From Inonotus obliquus (Eukaryota > Basidiomycota > Agaricomycetes > Hymenochaetales > Hymenochaetaceae): a DNA stretch of 64,000 nt. This document shows positions 23,001-34,633 of this stretch, in pieces. The stretch spans positions 1,736,001-1,800,000 of the forward strand of contig JAJHTX010000011.1 in assembly GCA_032164295.1 (NCBI GenBank), given 5' to 3'. Below the pieces are notes generated by a model. It made no database searches. It saw nothing but the letters and a program-made list of their open reading frames with translations, and was not told the origin of the DNA. The translations under genes were made by a program, and so were the position numbers. Numbering within the stretch: the stretch's first letter is position 1; every line of letters begins with the position of its first letter.

Positions 23001-25247
23001 ATGTGGACTGTACTTCACAGTCTGACGTACGGAAGCGGCGTGTATCTCACCTTTGGGACGATCGTGTTCGGCTCGCAGCGTGTTTTCGCTTTGGACGATG
23101 GGCTTCCGGGTTCGTATGCATTGAAGCCGAAAAATCCGTGCATAGCTCATTGCCAACATAGTTCTTGGATATAACAGTATTATCCATGTCTCTCATTGGA
23201 TGTCATGCTTGAGCTCTCACAATATCGCTCACATCTATAGCATGGAATGCGTTTCAGGTATGTCTCTAAGAAACGATTGATTTTGGCGTTCGTTGACATC
23301 ATTCTAGTGCAATATTGACCAGGATCTGATTCTGACGACGGCCAAGTTGGTGAAGTCACTCGGTCTCCAGGTCTGCACCTCTCCTCTCTTCGCACCTTTC
23401 TGCATCCTTCTCAAGTAAAGGAATTGAAGGATGTCGGGTATACATACGTCAACATCGACGACTGCTGGTCGGAGAAGAACAGAAGCGATTCTGGAGATTT
23501 AGTTCCAGGTACGCTAGATCTCATTTAGTATACGAATCTAAGAACCATCGCTTGTAGACAAAGTTCGCTTCAGCGATGGTATGGAGTCCCTTACAGGTCA
23601 GCTGCATGGCATGGGATTGTAAGTTTGAATTTTAGTCTCTACAAACGGGATCTTGTCGATTCAAGTACGTATCCTACGCCCAGTAAGACCGGGATTTACG
23701 GCGATAGTGGATGGTTCACATGCGCGGGGTACCCTGGTTCGTTCCAAAACGAGGCTCGCGATGCGAAGACATTTCAAGACTGGGGATTCGATTACTTGAA
23801 GTGAGTTCCTGCATGATCGCTTCTGAACCAATTCTCACGCATGGAATCTGATAAAGATATGATAATTGCGCTAGTAAGCTGAGTTCTTCTATCAGTTCAA
23901 TGCATCCTTCAGCTACGCCCCTTTCCTAGTCCCATTCGATGACATTCTGCGAGAAAATACAATGGGAAGTAAGTCCTTCACTGTGTCCTTTCCGCTCCTT
24001 TCTTAAAGCAACCTATCCTATATAGAATATAGTCGCATGGCGAACGCGATTTCAGATCTCTCCAAATCTTCAGGGAAGCCACCTATTGTTTTCTCCCTAT
24101 GCGAATGGGGATGGGTGAGTTCTATGGCTGGTACTTCTCGAAATATTCGTTTATCATTTTTTATCTAGAGTCAAGTATGGCTTTGGGGCAGACAGTTTGG
24201 TGCCTCCTGGAGAACCACAGATGACATCCAGCCGAATTGGGGATCCATTGCTTCAATCATCAACTTGTACGTTTATAGCAGATCGGTCTATCATGAGGTT
24301 GAGCCTTGAACAATTGCCTTAGTAACTCGTTCATAACTATGGCTACGGACTTCTATGGACACAATGACATGGATATGGTACGTCTCTACTATCGATATAA
24401 ACTATTTTCCTCACACGGCGCGTAGCTGCAAATGTAAGGTCCAGTCTTTCCCGATCAAATCGAATCTGAGACATAGGATCTTCAGAGGCAATGGAGATAT
24501 GACAGTGGACGAAGTAAAGTCGCACTTCACTGCCTGGGCACTTATGAAATCACCACTCCTCATCGGCGCAAATGTGAGTCTTGGATCCGTATACGACGAC
24601 TGTTGTTAAGTGTTAACTGCATACGCAGTTGTCTGCCATTAAAGACTCGGACTTGGAGGTGTTGAAGAATCAGGAGATACTTGCGATTAATCAGGATCCT
24701 GTCATAGGGACAAGCATGTCACCATTCCGTTGGGGAGTGAACGTGTGTTATCCACCCGTTGTCTTTTTACTTTTGCTGATACTAGTCTCAGCCCGATTGG
24801 ACTAGTGATTCACTACATCCAGCTGGTTATTGGAGTGGTCCTTCGCAGAATGGAACTGTCGTAATGCTTGCAAGCATTTTTATACCAACTCTACACTGAC
24901 GGCTTGCTGAGACTGGTCTATGAAGCTCAACACACTCGACGATTCATCCGACATGTTTTTCAACCTGACTGAATCTCCTTGGATCCGAGCTGGAAGACAA
25001 TACTCCGTACGAGTGAGTAAATAGACATCTCTTTCATGGGGAAGTTTACCTTTATGTCTCAAAGGATCTCTGGACTCATACCGACAATGGAACTGCTGTC
25101 CGAAACTTTACGGCAACAGCCGTCCCTCCTCATGGCGTAGTTGTACTGTTACTTCAGGACGCTGGGAACGAGCCTCCGGGAATCGAGCCGAAGTGCGCTG
25201 TTTGGATTCAGTGCATCGACCAGAATGGTACGCGAGTGGGAGGATGA
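23001..25247 (+). CDS. Alpha-galactosidase, GH27, secreted
   Basis: Hydrolyses terminal alpha-1,6-galactose from galactomannan and raffinose-type sugars. The signal peptide [16 protein letters not shown]...VFA precedes LDDGLP. Many short exons then give [64 protein letters not shown] and [12 protein letters not shown] (catalytic nucleophile Asp in KYDNC). They continue [21 protein letters not shown] (acid/base Asp region), [31 protein letters not shown] and NQDPVIG. The C-terminal beta domain ends [21 protein letters not shown]. Microexons of 15 nt (23162-23176), 17 nt (23241-23257) and 8 nt (24426-24433) are required to keep the family motifs in frame. Complete and apparently functional. Confidence 0.88.
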
Positions 25248-25813
25248 GCTATCGGTTCCTGCGAAAGATATCAATCATTGGTGGACTCGTGCAATGAACA
25301 GTTCGATGGAGATATTTCTGTTTTGTGATAAACCTGTGTAGGTTATCATTTCGTATGTGTTTATGGTTACTAGCCCCCTTCCCACTATACGGTAAATTAT
25401 CCGGTCGTGAGGGGGCATGTCCTGTATGTCGCGTTAGTCATTCTTATCGATCTACTCATCTGATGTGGATAAATGGGTTCGGACCTGGTATTGCAATAGA
25501 CATCTTCGGGACTGCCTCACATCGTCCACCACGGCTTCACTGCAAGAAGCAGAGTGGGAGGGAACGGAATGGACATTGCACTTTTTTCTGCATTTCAGTA
25601 TCTTTGCACCCTTTTTTTCGATGTGCACTTTGTTGTGACGTGTACAGTGCGACCATATCAGGAGTGCTAGTGTCACAAGTACAAATCACAATGCTGTCGT
25701 GTTCAATACATGTTTGCACCCTATGAGAAAAGCAAACTTACCAGAGCAAAGAAGGGTATTTATGACCGAGAAGTTGCGGCTAACGTAGGAGCAAATACAA
25801 CTCGAAGCCACAC
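25248..25813. other. Intergenic region
   Basis: No supported gene; 25320-25720 holds only chance frames. Confidence 0.4.
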
Positions 25814-26522
25814 ATGAGTCAAGGAAGAGGGAAGAAGAGGTCCAAGGAGAAAAAAACCAAGGATGGATCGTATAAAACTATATCCAAAAAGAGGGGGGGA
25901 TCTGACCGAGAACCATGGGTTTTGTTATTTCAACCAAAGGATCTTGAGGATCGGCAAACACAACAATCTATCATCCTCACTCACGTCCTGGTTGATGGGA
26001 TTCCAACTGAAATTGAATATGATGGGAAAAAGGTAATATTCTGGAGAGTGGCTGTTGTAGCACAGAAGCAAGGACGGGGTATGCATATTGCGGTGCGTGT
26101 CTTAGGCTCCCCCACGAATACAGTACAAATCGAGTAAGTCCCATTCGAGATTGTCTGTCTGAAGCATGTGTTGCTTTACCGCTGTTAGATTTCAACATAA
26201 GACATATGGGCATCACAAGAATGCGATAACATACTATGAATGTCCAGTATCAGATAAGACCGTCACATTTGGTTCATTCGTCAATTTGATTATGGAAGAG
26301 CGTCTCGATGAATTCCGAGTTAGCAATGAAGGTAATGGTTGCTGCCACTTTGTCAAGATGGTGGTCAATGCAATGTCTGAGCGAAATTGGCTCGAGCCAG
26401 ATGAAGCATTGAAACTGAAGAAATATCTGAAAAGCTTTGGGGTGAATGAAGTAGTGGAAGACAAGTACATTGTGCGAAATCTCCCGGGTATATGGCCACC
26501 TCGTTCGTTCAAGGGAGAATGA
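25814..26522 (+). CDS. Hypothetical protein (possibly DUF7770-like)
   Basis: Two exons. The first starts MSQGRGKKRSKEKKTKDGS, a lysine-rich basic N-terminus, then WVLLFQPKDLEDRQTQQSII and VIFWRVAVVAQKQGRGMHIAV. The intron (GTAAGTCCC...GTTAG) joins EFQHKTYGHHKNAITYYE. The second exon ends in a helical part (TFGSFVNLIMEERLDEFRV; NEGNGCCHFVKMVVNAMSER; ALKLKKYLKSFGVNEVVED). The order strand-rich half, then xGxGCxxW/Fxxxxxxx helix resembles the fungal DUF7770 layout, but this is recalled by eye and uncertain. No signal peptide or membrane segment. Function unknown. Confidence 0.65.
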
Positions 26523-27135
26523 TGATATAATGGCATCATGTGTGAAGTGTCGTAGTTTAAGTGACTGACACATGAGGGAATGGAAAGATGTATTAGTTTT
26601 TTCATGTTTGTACCTAGGAGCTTGTAGGGCAAATGGATGGTGCACCGTACATTATTTCGTCTCCAATATACTGTGTCCAAGAAATGAGAAACAAGGGTGA
26701 GAAAAAAAATGAGGGTGAGGAGCAAGTGGCACCCGTGCTGTAACAATCGCCAACATGAAGTTGGGCTAAAGCCAAAATCTTTGGTGGTGTGCCCCGTCAA
26801 AGATTATAATCTGCGCGGAGGTGGCGGAAATAGCCGAAAGAATCTTGTTCACGACGACCTGCCACCTCCGCACGCTACCTTCAGCGCACATTGCCAGTAA
26901 TTTAAATCATTTCTATCCAATAGACGAAGTCAATACAATACAGAAACCAAGCTAAGCGCAGACCTAGCATTCACTCAAGAATTCATTGAAAATAACTATG
27001 GTCCAATTTTTCTTCATGACTCTCAGGCTATCGGCACCATCATGATGATGCATATACTTCCTCATGCATTTCATGCATTTATTCGACTTTTCGACCATTT
27101 ATTCTGCGTTACTACATTTTACGTGATACAACACC
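26523..27135. other. Intergenic region between convergent genes
   Basis: No gene. It contains the perfect 12-bp palindrome AGATTATAATCT (26801-26812) and an 11-bp inverted repeat GCGGAGGTGGC / GCCACCTCCGC (26815-26825 and 26861-26871). Confidence 0.45.
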
Positions 27136-28604
27136 TTAAATCTTCGGATTCTTCTTCCAGTACTTCCCGTTAGGCCACTCATACTCCTCAATGCTCGTCG
27201 TAAACATTTCAATACTATACCCCTCCTCGTTCTTATCTGGAACGACATAACGTCCTTTGTCGTTAATTCGACACGGGTACTTGAAGTGTTCGTGTAGATG
27301 ATCAACAAACTCCAGTACGTTCCGCTCCATCGACCCGGAGACAGCGATATAGTCGATCAAACTCAGGTGAATGACGTATTCACAGAGGCCAACTCCTCCG
27401 GCATGTGGACAGACGGGGACGCCGAATTTAGCAGCTAGGAGGATGACAGAGAGGACTTCGGAAACGCCTGCGAGACGGCACGAGTCAAGTTGGACGACGT
27501 CAATCGCGTTTGCTTGTAAGAGCTGCTTGAAGACTATGCGGTTGTGCGCGTGTTCGCCTGTTGCGACTCCGATTCCGTAAGGTTTTAATGCTTGACGAAC
27601 GGCTGCATGACCCAAGATGTCGTCTGGAGCTGTCGGTTCCTCTATAAACCACGGTTTGATCTCCGCGAGAGATTTAACGTAGTCAATTGCTTCGGGTACG
27701 TCCCATACCTGGTTCGCATCGATCATGAGCACAGCTCCAGCCGGACCTGCATTCTTCCCTTGCAATCCAGGAGAGTTCGGGTCTCGAGGAGGTGTGCCCG
27801 GAGGAAGAAGAGAAGCGTCGTCGATCACTCGGCGTATGATGTTTCCGCGCCGGAGATCGGCAGCACGATCCGCTCCGACTTTCATCTTGAAATGGTTGAA
27901 CCCCTGGGCGACAGCCTCGCGGGTCAATCTCTCAACTTTCTCGTCGGAATACCCAAGCCACCCTGCGCTTGTTACATACGCGGGGTATCCCTCCTTTCTC
28001 ACCCGTTCCTCCCTCTCTTTCTTTCCGCTCTCCTTGGACTTGAGAAGTTGCAGAGCCTCTTCTGGAGTAATGGCGTCTGTGATATATCGGAACGTTGTCG
28101 CACGAACGAATTCTTCCGGTGTGAAGTCCACAACAAGTTTCCATAAAGGTTTCTTGCGCGAGCGTGCGAAGAGATCCCAGAGTGCGTTAGAGACGGCACC
28201 GGTGGCGATATGGATAATACCCTTCTCTGGACCGAGCCAGCGCAATTGTGGATCGGAAAGCAGGAATGCGAATGCTTGACCCATGTTTGCGAATAGCGAT
28301 TCGATCTCTTTTCCGACGAGCTTTTTGGCTAGCTCTGCTATTGATTTGCAGACCTGGGCAATGGTCAGAAAGGATGACAGAGTAACCGACAAACAAAGTG
28401 GAACACAATACGCACGATATCGTTACCCCGGCCAATTGTGAACGTCATACCATAACCCACGATTTCTGAGTTTGTGAAGAGAGACACATAGGCAGAGGAA
28501 TAGTCGCAATCTGTGTTCATAGCATCTGTTCCATCGCCTGTTAGAGAGGTAGGAAACCGAACGTCGTGTGTCTCAAAGTGAGTTATTCTGATGCGCTCCG
28601 ACAT
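27136..28604 (-). CDS. L-fuconate dehydratase-like enolase-superfamily enzyme
   Basis: [20 protein letters not shown] opens the capping domain ([31 protein letters not shown]). One intron (about 28411-28336) precedes [19 protein letters not shown]. The TIM barrel carries [11 protein letters not shown] (catalytic Lys), [20 protein letters not shown] and VATGEH (Mg-binding acidic ligands), and [13 protein letters not shown] (His of the His/Asp dyad). It ends [19 protein letters not shown]. Known family role: dehydration of sugar acids such as L-fuconate to the 2-keto-3-deoxy acid; human ENOSF1 is related. Substrate here is inferred from motif similarity only. Complete, about 460 residues. Confidence 0.85.
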
Positions 28605-29091
28605 GGCTGAGAAACGAGTGAAGACGATAGAAGGGTCATGTTGTTCACTGCTCGCGGTAAATATAAGACTCGAGGTATCGATATCGACATTCAGCTCACG
28701 CGGTTCCGACGGTCCGCCAAGCATCGGTTCAATCCGGACCGGTATCAAGCTGTTTTCAATGCACGGATTGCTTTCGAAATCAAAGAATGGTGGTGAATTC
28801 TAGCCGGCGCAAAGTGGAGCCAAGGAAAATATTGTATCAATTGAAATATGAGAGAGAGAGGGTAAAAAAGTAGTCTACTACATGACCCACTCCAAACTAT
28901 ATACTCCAAAATTATATGAAGGGATTCTCTCATCCAGCAAGAAAAGGGACAAAAGGCGGAATTAATTTTCCTGCGTTCAAATGCAAAATGTGACATGGTA
29001 AACCGTGAAATTATATGGATATAAGATAGGGTGTTCCGAAGAGCTGTAGCCAGGAGGAGGCAAATAATGTTTTGGTGGCGACGCAAGATAT
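28605..29091. other. Intergenic region
   Basis: A/T-richer stretch with GAGAGAGAGAG at 28849-28860; no supported gene. Confidence 0.4.
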
Positions 29092-29551
29092 CAAAGAAGT
29101 CCTATCCTCGCTTTGTATGCCTATTGGAAAATTAACATGTGCGTATTTAGTCTGAAAACATAGAACGTACCAGCATTACCTCGTCGCTGGAATCACGTAG
29201 TAACCGACACTCTCCGTTAAGATATACCCGTATGGAACCGATTGGTATCATCTGTTCGTCGAACAAATCAACAGTATAATGTGGGCGATAATCATTCTTA
29301 TCCGTTCGGAGAACTTCTCTGAAAAGATAGCTGATAAATGCACTGCTAAAAGAAATGTTGGTATTGAACACTTACGCAAGGGATGCCGTGAATACGCTCC
29401 TAGGAAACTCGTACGGATTGTTCAACTGGATATCCAATGCAGCCGCATCCACAGACCCGCAGATGAACGCAAGTACCTGTGCGCTCACTACGCATTGCAG
29501 CTCGTTAGACAATAATGCGGCGGTTTTGGATTTGTATCTTAGCATAGACAT
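29092..29551 (-). CDS. Small hypothetical protein
   Basis: Exon 1 reads MSMLRYKSKTAALLSNELQ...AQVLAFICGSVDAAALDIQL and ends FTASLA at a GTAAGT donor. Exon 2 reads SAFISYLFREVLRTDKNDYR, VDLFDEQMIPIGSIRVYLNG and CRLLRDSSDEV. A last short exon may give AYKARIGLL-stop at 29092. The ATG at 29551 was preferred over upstream ones because TATATAAA lies about 70 bp before it (29619-29626). Not recognised; coherent splicing is the main support. Confidence 0.45.
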
Positions 29552-29683
29552 TTTGAAAGCGCGTTTTAGCGCTAATCGAGTTTCGGTCAATAATAGGAAA
29601 TTCTCACACGACGCTTCCTTTATATACATTGTAGAGTAGACAAGCCACAGAACTACCGCTTGTCTCGGGCCACCGTGAAACAA

Positions 29684-30214
29684 CGGAATGAAGTCCTAAG
29701 GCTGTGCACAAGCCGGACCATGATCACTGAATAACCAGGCAATTGGGTGGACACGGTAGATGTGAGCCTCCGTCATAGAAATTCTTCGCCCCATTGGGAT
29801 GGATATCGGTGTGGTCACCGGTCTGCACGACTAATGAAGTAACACAAAAACCCAGCAAAATCCATGGTCCCTAAGATGTACCTTCAGTAAGATAGACTAG
29901 ATAAGACCTGAAAAGTTAGAGAGCACTTCCGGCAGGTCAGTTCAGTTATTATGTTTTAGTTTAGTAAGATGTAAATGATGGCAATGAAAAGAGCTGTGAC
30001 TCGAAGAATTTCAATAAAGCAATTGAGTTGAGACAAAGCTGTGAGTCATCCAGTGTCAGGGTTCGGCAAGATCCGAAAAGACGGAACTCGTTCAGTAAAA
30101 TCACGTGAAAAAGAACGGAATTTTTGAAATTTGTACATGGGTGTTTATAGGACAGACGTCTTCTCATGCCTTTGAGTCATACTGTCAGATAACACTCACA
30201 AAATCCCCAGCAGA
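29684..30214. other. Intergenic region
   Basis: No supported gene; 5' flank of TRM112. Confidence 0.4.
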
Positions 30215-30761
30215 ATGGTTCGACTTATAACGCACAATCTACTTGCGTGCCACGTCAAGAACTGCACGGCGAACAACTTCCCATTACGCTTTCAAGATGT
30301 CAAGGTGGAATTCCGCGAGGCCGAGTTTAACGCCGAGTTTCTGAGAAATTTTGTGCCGAGGATAGAGTGGAAAGCGCTAGTTGATGCCGCAAAGCAAGTA
30401 CGTATCTATGCTTTTGTTTGTGGAATACACTGGCTTAGCCTGTCATAGCTTGGTGACACCTCATTACCAGATGAGCCTCCGCAGACGCTGGAGGACGAGT
30501 TCTTGAGGAAATTGCACCATGTCTTACTTGAGGTCCGTTAATGAGAGCTATTCAAGGCGGAATAGATAAGGCTCAATAGATTTGTTTTCAGATTCATGTT
30601 GAAGAGGGCGCGATGGCGTGTCCGAATTGTGGTCATGTCTATAAAATTCTGAGCGGCATCCCAAACATGGTACGTATCGTCCGACTTACGGCATCTTTCA
30701 TCCCATCTCTGATAGTGTTTGCGTTCTGCTTCTTCAGCTGTTGTCAGAGAGTGAGATTTGA
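30215..30761 (+). CDS. TRM112: Multifunctional methyltransferase activator subunit Trm112
   Basis: Small zinc protein that stabilises and activates methyltransferases acting on tRNA, rRNA and release factor eRF1. Exon 1: MVRLITHNLLACHVKNC, with the first zinc-binding Cys pair, then NNFPLRFQDVKVEF, EFLRNFVPRIEWKALVDAAKQ. Later exons: LGDTSLPDEPPQTLEDEFL, RKLHHVLLE, IHVEEGAMACPNCGHVYKI (second zinc pair CPNC) and LSGIPNM, ending LLSESEI-stop. Length about 125 residues is normal for the family. Three short introns. Confidence 0.92.
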
Positions 30762-31800
30762 CGACTCAGTGCTTTACGACACCTAGCGTTACGACCTTTC
30801 AGGCCCTGGGGAATTATCGGCCCGGAGAAGCGTCTCCATTACTTGAAGGATTACTTCTTCGACCAAAATTTAACCAAACGATCAGTTCAGATGGGCCATC
30901 AGTTTAGAAGGATTGCCTAAGTATTTTACCTTACTTGATGTCCAATGTACCTGTCCTAAGCGACGTGTTTTCATTTTGTATGAATAGCATCACCGATACT
31001 ATCTGTGTTCTCTGATGATGTCTTTGGAGTGTACTGAGGGAGCGTGAGTATGGGCATGTATGTGTCTCTTATAGATGCAGGGTGAACAAGAACTTAAAAT
31101 GAAACAACGAGATGAATAGGAAAGCCTTTATAAATGGTGCATTATCTCGAATGGGAACTCTTATATCCAACCATCCCATTCCATCACTCTCGCGCTCGGG
31201 TCTGATCGTATATGCGCTTACTTGGATTCACTGGACACTGGAACAACCGACGATCAACCTCGTCCTCCGTCGATCCGCCTTCGGAAAGCCACCCTGCCTA
31301 CCAATATTGGACCACCGATCAGCCACAGCATGGTCGTGGCCCCGACTTCCCTGGACGCTTACCGCAGAGTCAAGGATGTTTGAATCGAAGACCGAACTCG
31401 GGGGCCGACCGTATTGACGTGTGCACAACGCGCTTTGACAGGAAGGCCGCGCAAGCTCGTCCGTAGACTGCGATACCTGCATTGGAGATTTGAGAGTTGT
31501 ACGCGCATTTATGGTCTGGCATGTACGTCAAGCAGTGTCCCAAAGATGAAATGAATATCTTACCGAAAAGATGTTCGTGTTAGGTGATACGTGACAAATT
31601 ATTTGTCGCATAAGCCACCACAGATACAATTTACCCAGTAATTGGCCCTTATGGACGTTTCGAGTGTGCACGTACTTGCCTTCTGCAGTAAGTCACCTCC
31701 ACGACAAATAGATTGAGGGCGTATGTTGTGCCCTGTTTATGCTCACGAGCCAAAGCAATCGAATCGCGGCTTTAGGGTGGGTCCCCTGGTACCGCAAGGA
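30762..31800. other. Intergenic region with weak small ORF
   Basis: The plus-strand frame 31212-31466 (MRLLGFTGHWNNRRSTSS...) is open for 84 codons and rich in Ser/Pro/Gln/Arg, but has no domain, splice context or clear promoter. Possible small protein, unproven. Confidence 0.35.
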
Positions 31801-31807
31801 TATAAAT
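31801..31807 (+). promoter_or_regulatory. TATA box
   Basis: TATAAAT, about 160 bp upstream of the ATG at 31962, followed by a long pyrimidine-rich leader (31828-31930) typical of fungal promoters. Confidence 0.45.
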
Positions 31808-31961
31808 CCGAAGCCGTCGCGGGGCCTGTTTCTTTAGTTCGTCCACGTCTCTTCCCTCTTCCCTCCTCCGTCAACACCCTCAGCTATCGCAACTATCCTC
31901 TCCTGCTTTATAGTGCTTTCCAAATCTTTCACTTAATTTCATCCCTTATTCACCAACAACA

Positions 31962-32711
31962 ATGTCTCTTCGCTCGTCTCCAGTTCGAAAAGCCGCTGGT
32001 CCGGCTGACCTGTATCCCGAGGGCGGCAGTGAATTCTTGAGGGTGTCTACGCCGATTCAGGTTCCACGTAATCCGGGACGTCGAGTACAACCATCCCCGC
32101 TGCCGGATAACCTATCGATTTCTCCCGATTCTCCAGACTCGCTTAGAAGGGAGATTGCTGCTCGTCGCGTCGGAGACCGTAGCGTTACACCCTATCCACC
32201 ACCTCAGTTTTCTCCACGTGTGAACATCGGTACACGTTCTGTCACTCCGTATCCCAATATTCATCGCATGCCATCTATAGAGATGGACAGTGGGACTCCG
32301 AACTCGGTTATTTCCTCGTCTTCTATCAAGGAGAACGAACGCTTTGTTAGGTCCCAGGCTCCCTCTCCTTCCCCTATGAAAAACAAACGCAACTGGACGG
32401 AAGGAAGCCTTTCGTCGAGTCCCGAGAGGTCTCCGAGTCCGGATAGCTTTGTGTTTGGAGTGCCAACGAACACTCCTTATCCTCGCTCTCGTTCCGTTTC
32501 GATATCGGTAGTTGAGGATGATGAGGATTCTCATGGAATTCTTACGCCTTTCGCCATTTCCCGCATTATTGAAAAACGCTTGCTCGAAATACACATCTTC
32601 CAGGAGTTCACAGATCTGTCGGCGGATATTACTGACGCATATGCCGATGAGGATATCAGCATACTTTGCCCTCCCAATACTCCGGTGGCTCCGAGATCCA
32701 TCCGCAACTAA
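31962..32711 (+). CDS. Intrinsically disordered hypothetical protein
   Basis: MSLRSSPVRKAAGPADLYP begins a 249-residue open frame dominated by Ser, Pro and Arg. Two copies of a (R/D)SVTPYP motif occur (DRSVTPYPPP, TRSVTPYPNI), with a third related NTPYPRS. SP dipeptides (SPSPMK, SPERSPSPDS) are potential proline-directed kinase sites. The last roughly 50 residues are helix-like and acidic (ISRIIEKRLLEIHIFQEFTD...YADEDISIL). Strong promoter layout and consistent codon use support it. Function unknown. Confidence 0.65.
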   Translation: MSLRSSPVRKAAGPADLYPEGGSEFLRVSTPIQVPRNPGRRVQPSPLPDNLSISPDSPDSLRREIAARRVGDRSVTPYPPPQFSPRVNIGTRSVTPYPNIHRMPSIEMDSGTPNSVISSSSIKENERFVRSQAPSPSPMKNKRNWTEGSLSSSPERSPSPDSFVFGVPTNTPYPRSRSVSISVVEDDEDSHGILTPFAISRIIEKRLLEIHIFQEFTDLSADITDAYADEDISILCPPNTPVAPRSIRN

Positions 32712-33319
32712 TGAGTAAGTTGCTGCCTGAGTCGAATTATAGCACGAGCTAATCAATCAGCATCGACCCAATAGAAGGATAACGAGGCAATCCTCGCACA
32801 GATTCGCAATCCTCATAAGGAACAGTTGTCCAAATATGCCTCTTCTTTAACCGCTTGGTTTCCGTTTCTCTTTTGTACTATATGCACTTCAAGTTGCCTT
32901 GATCTCCGAAACGCACTTGTATCGCATTCGCGAATCATTCTTCTTTTCTTGGTCTTCCTTACTATGCGCTATACTATACTTATGCGACATGTACACATAA
33001 TTTTGGGGTGGATAACCCATAACGGCTTATGATATTATTGAATGATGTTCCCAAGCGGAAGTGGCTTGAAATTACGTGATCTAATTTACAATAGTCGTGG
33101 GAATCAGATCACGTGTTGCTATAGTGAATCCGCCGCTCAAGTCGTCGAGCGAGAACCTCTTTACTTTGGCTATCCCCGAAACTCGCCGTTGCCTGTGACC
33201 AAGAACACGTTGACGGATGGAGTAATAAATAGGAAACTCGGATCTTAGACTCGGTAAAGTGGGGATGGTCATGGATGACATCAGTCTCGCCCCTTGGCTC
33301 ATGGCGCGTCTCAAATACA
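32712..33319. other. Intergenic region
   Basis: No supported gene; 3' flank of the disordered protein and promoter of the membrane protein. Confidence 0.4.
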
Positions 33320-33327
33320 TATATATA
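33320..33327 (+). promoter_or_regulatory. TATA box of membrane protein gene
   Basis: TATATATA about 48 bp before the ATG at 33375. Confidence 0.45.
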
Positions 33328-33374
33328 CAACACATCCTCACACCTTTCTTCATCAACCTACACCCTTCAACAAA

Positions 33375-34469
33375 ATGGCCAACGACTCATGGAAGGATGA
33401 CATTCTACTCAAGGTACCTTTCCTTAGCCCTCGTTTCGTCTTGAGGGTTGTGCTCAGTTTCGTTTGGGTAGATTATAAACATCATTGTATACTTTCTCTT
33501 CCTTGGCTCAAACATCTACTCCGTCGCAGGGCCTGAGGGAGGGTACTCGTCAGGCAAGGAAACGTACTTCACGCCCGCATCGTATGCTTTTTCCATATGG
33601 TGCGTTTCCAATGTTCTAGCTTATACCACTTCACAAACTCATGTTCCGCACGCAGGTCTCTCATTCATCTTCTGCTCCTTGGTGCAATCATATATCAGTT
33701 CTTCCCCGGAGGGAAGCGTGTTATCATTGATGGAATCTCATATCGATTCCCTCTCTTGGGCGTATTAAACGCGATCTATGTTAGTGGTTTCTTACATGTT
33801 TTTAGACATCAACTAACTGCGAAGCATCAAGGTAAACGTTTGGATAAGGCAATATTATGTCGTCGGTAAGCTACGCTCTATTCTACACCCCAAGCTTTTT
33901 ATGAACACATGTCTTCGTAGCTTTCATTTTCGCCTTACTCGTCTCATCGACGGTGACGCACATTTATTACATTGTTCGGCGTTACCATGCTTCCGAGTCG
34001 TGGCCTGATGAACTATTCGTTCATCTCCCTTTCTCCCTCTATCACGGCTGGACTACCGTCCTCGTGGTCCTTTCCGCGTTTGAGGCCTTTGGTGTTAACG
34101 CACGTGTGTCTTTTCACTTATGTCAACATATTACGTGATGCTAATACCGCGTACTATATAGTCACTCACTCTCCCGGTGCATGGACGAAAGCATTCGTCT
34201 TCCTGGGTCTCTTCTTCCTCGAAGCAACAGCAGCGACTTACGCGTTTTCCGCCCTTGAAGGAGACCTTGGAGGTTCGATAGCCATTGCATGGTCGCTTTT
34301 TGCGGTCTTCGAACACCAGCGTTCAAGCGCTTTCATCCATTGGAGCGCGCTCGTATTCGCGTGCTTGAGTCTACTTTGGATCGCAAAGAGCTTGTATGGA
34401 CACTTCACCGCCCATAGACATCATGGAGTGCTGCATGATGAGGAACGAGCACCGCTCATTGGGTCTTGA
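33375..34469 (+). CDS. Multi-pass membrane protein, uncharacterised
   Basis: [13 protein letters not shown] is followed, after an intron, by [152 protein letters not shown] and [19 protein letters not shown], then a short cytosolic tail with [10 protein letters not shown]. About seven hydrophobic helices with internal Trp/Pro-rich loops. The pattern of aromatic-rich helices recalls TspO/tryptophan-rich sensory proteins, but I cannot prove kinship. Five or so short introns. Complete. Confidence 0.7.
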
Positions 34470-34633
34470 ACGTCGTCGTTTCGGTATTGAAACTAATAGG
34501 AGCAGGTTTTCTGTACACGGTTCAAACCTACATAACTTTGTCTTGACTCATGTATGCACGATAAAATTCTCAATCATAACGCACCATTTTCAGCTTTCTG
34601 CGTATATCACAACTTTCAGCTCTTCTAACCTCG

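Noticed and set aside
31212..31466. 84-codon plus-strand frame, considered as a small secreted or pheromone-like protein
   Set aside because: No signal peptide, no C-terminal CaaX box, and an equally long frame exists on the opposite strand.
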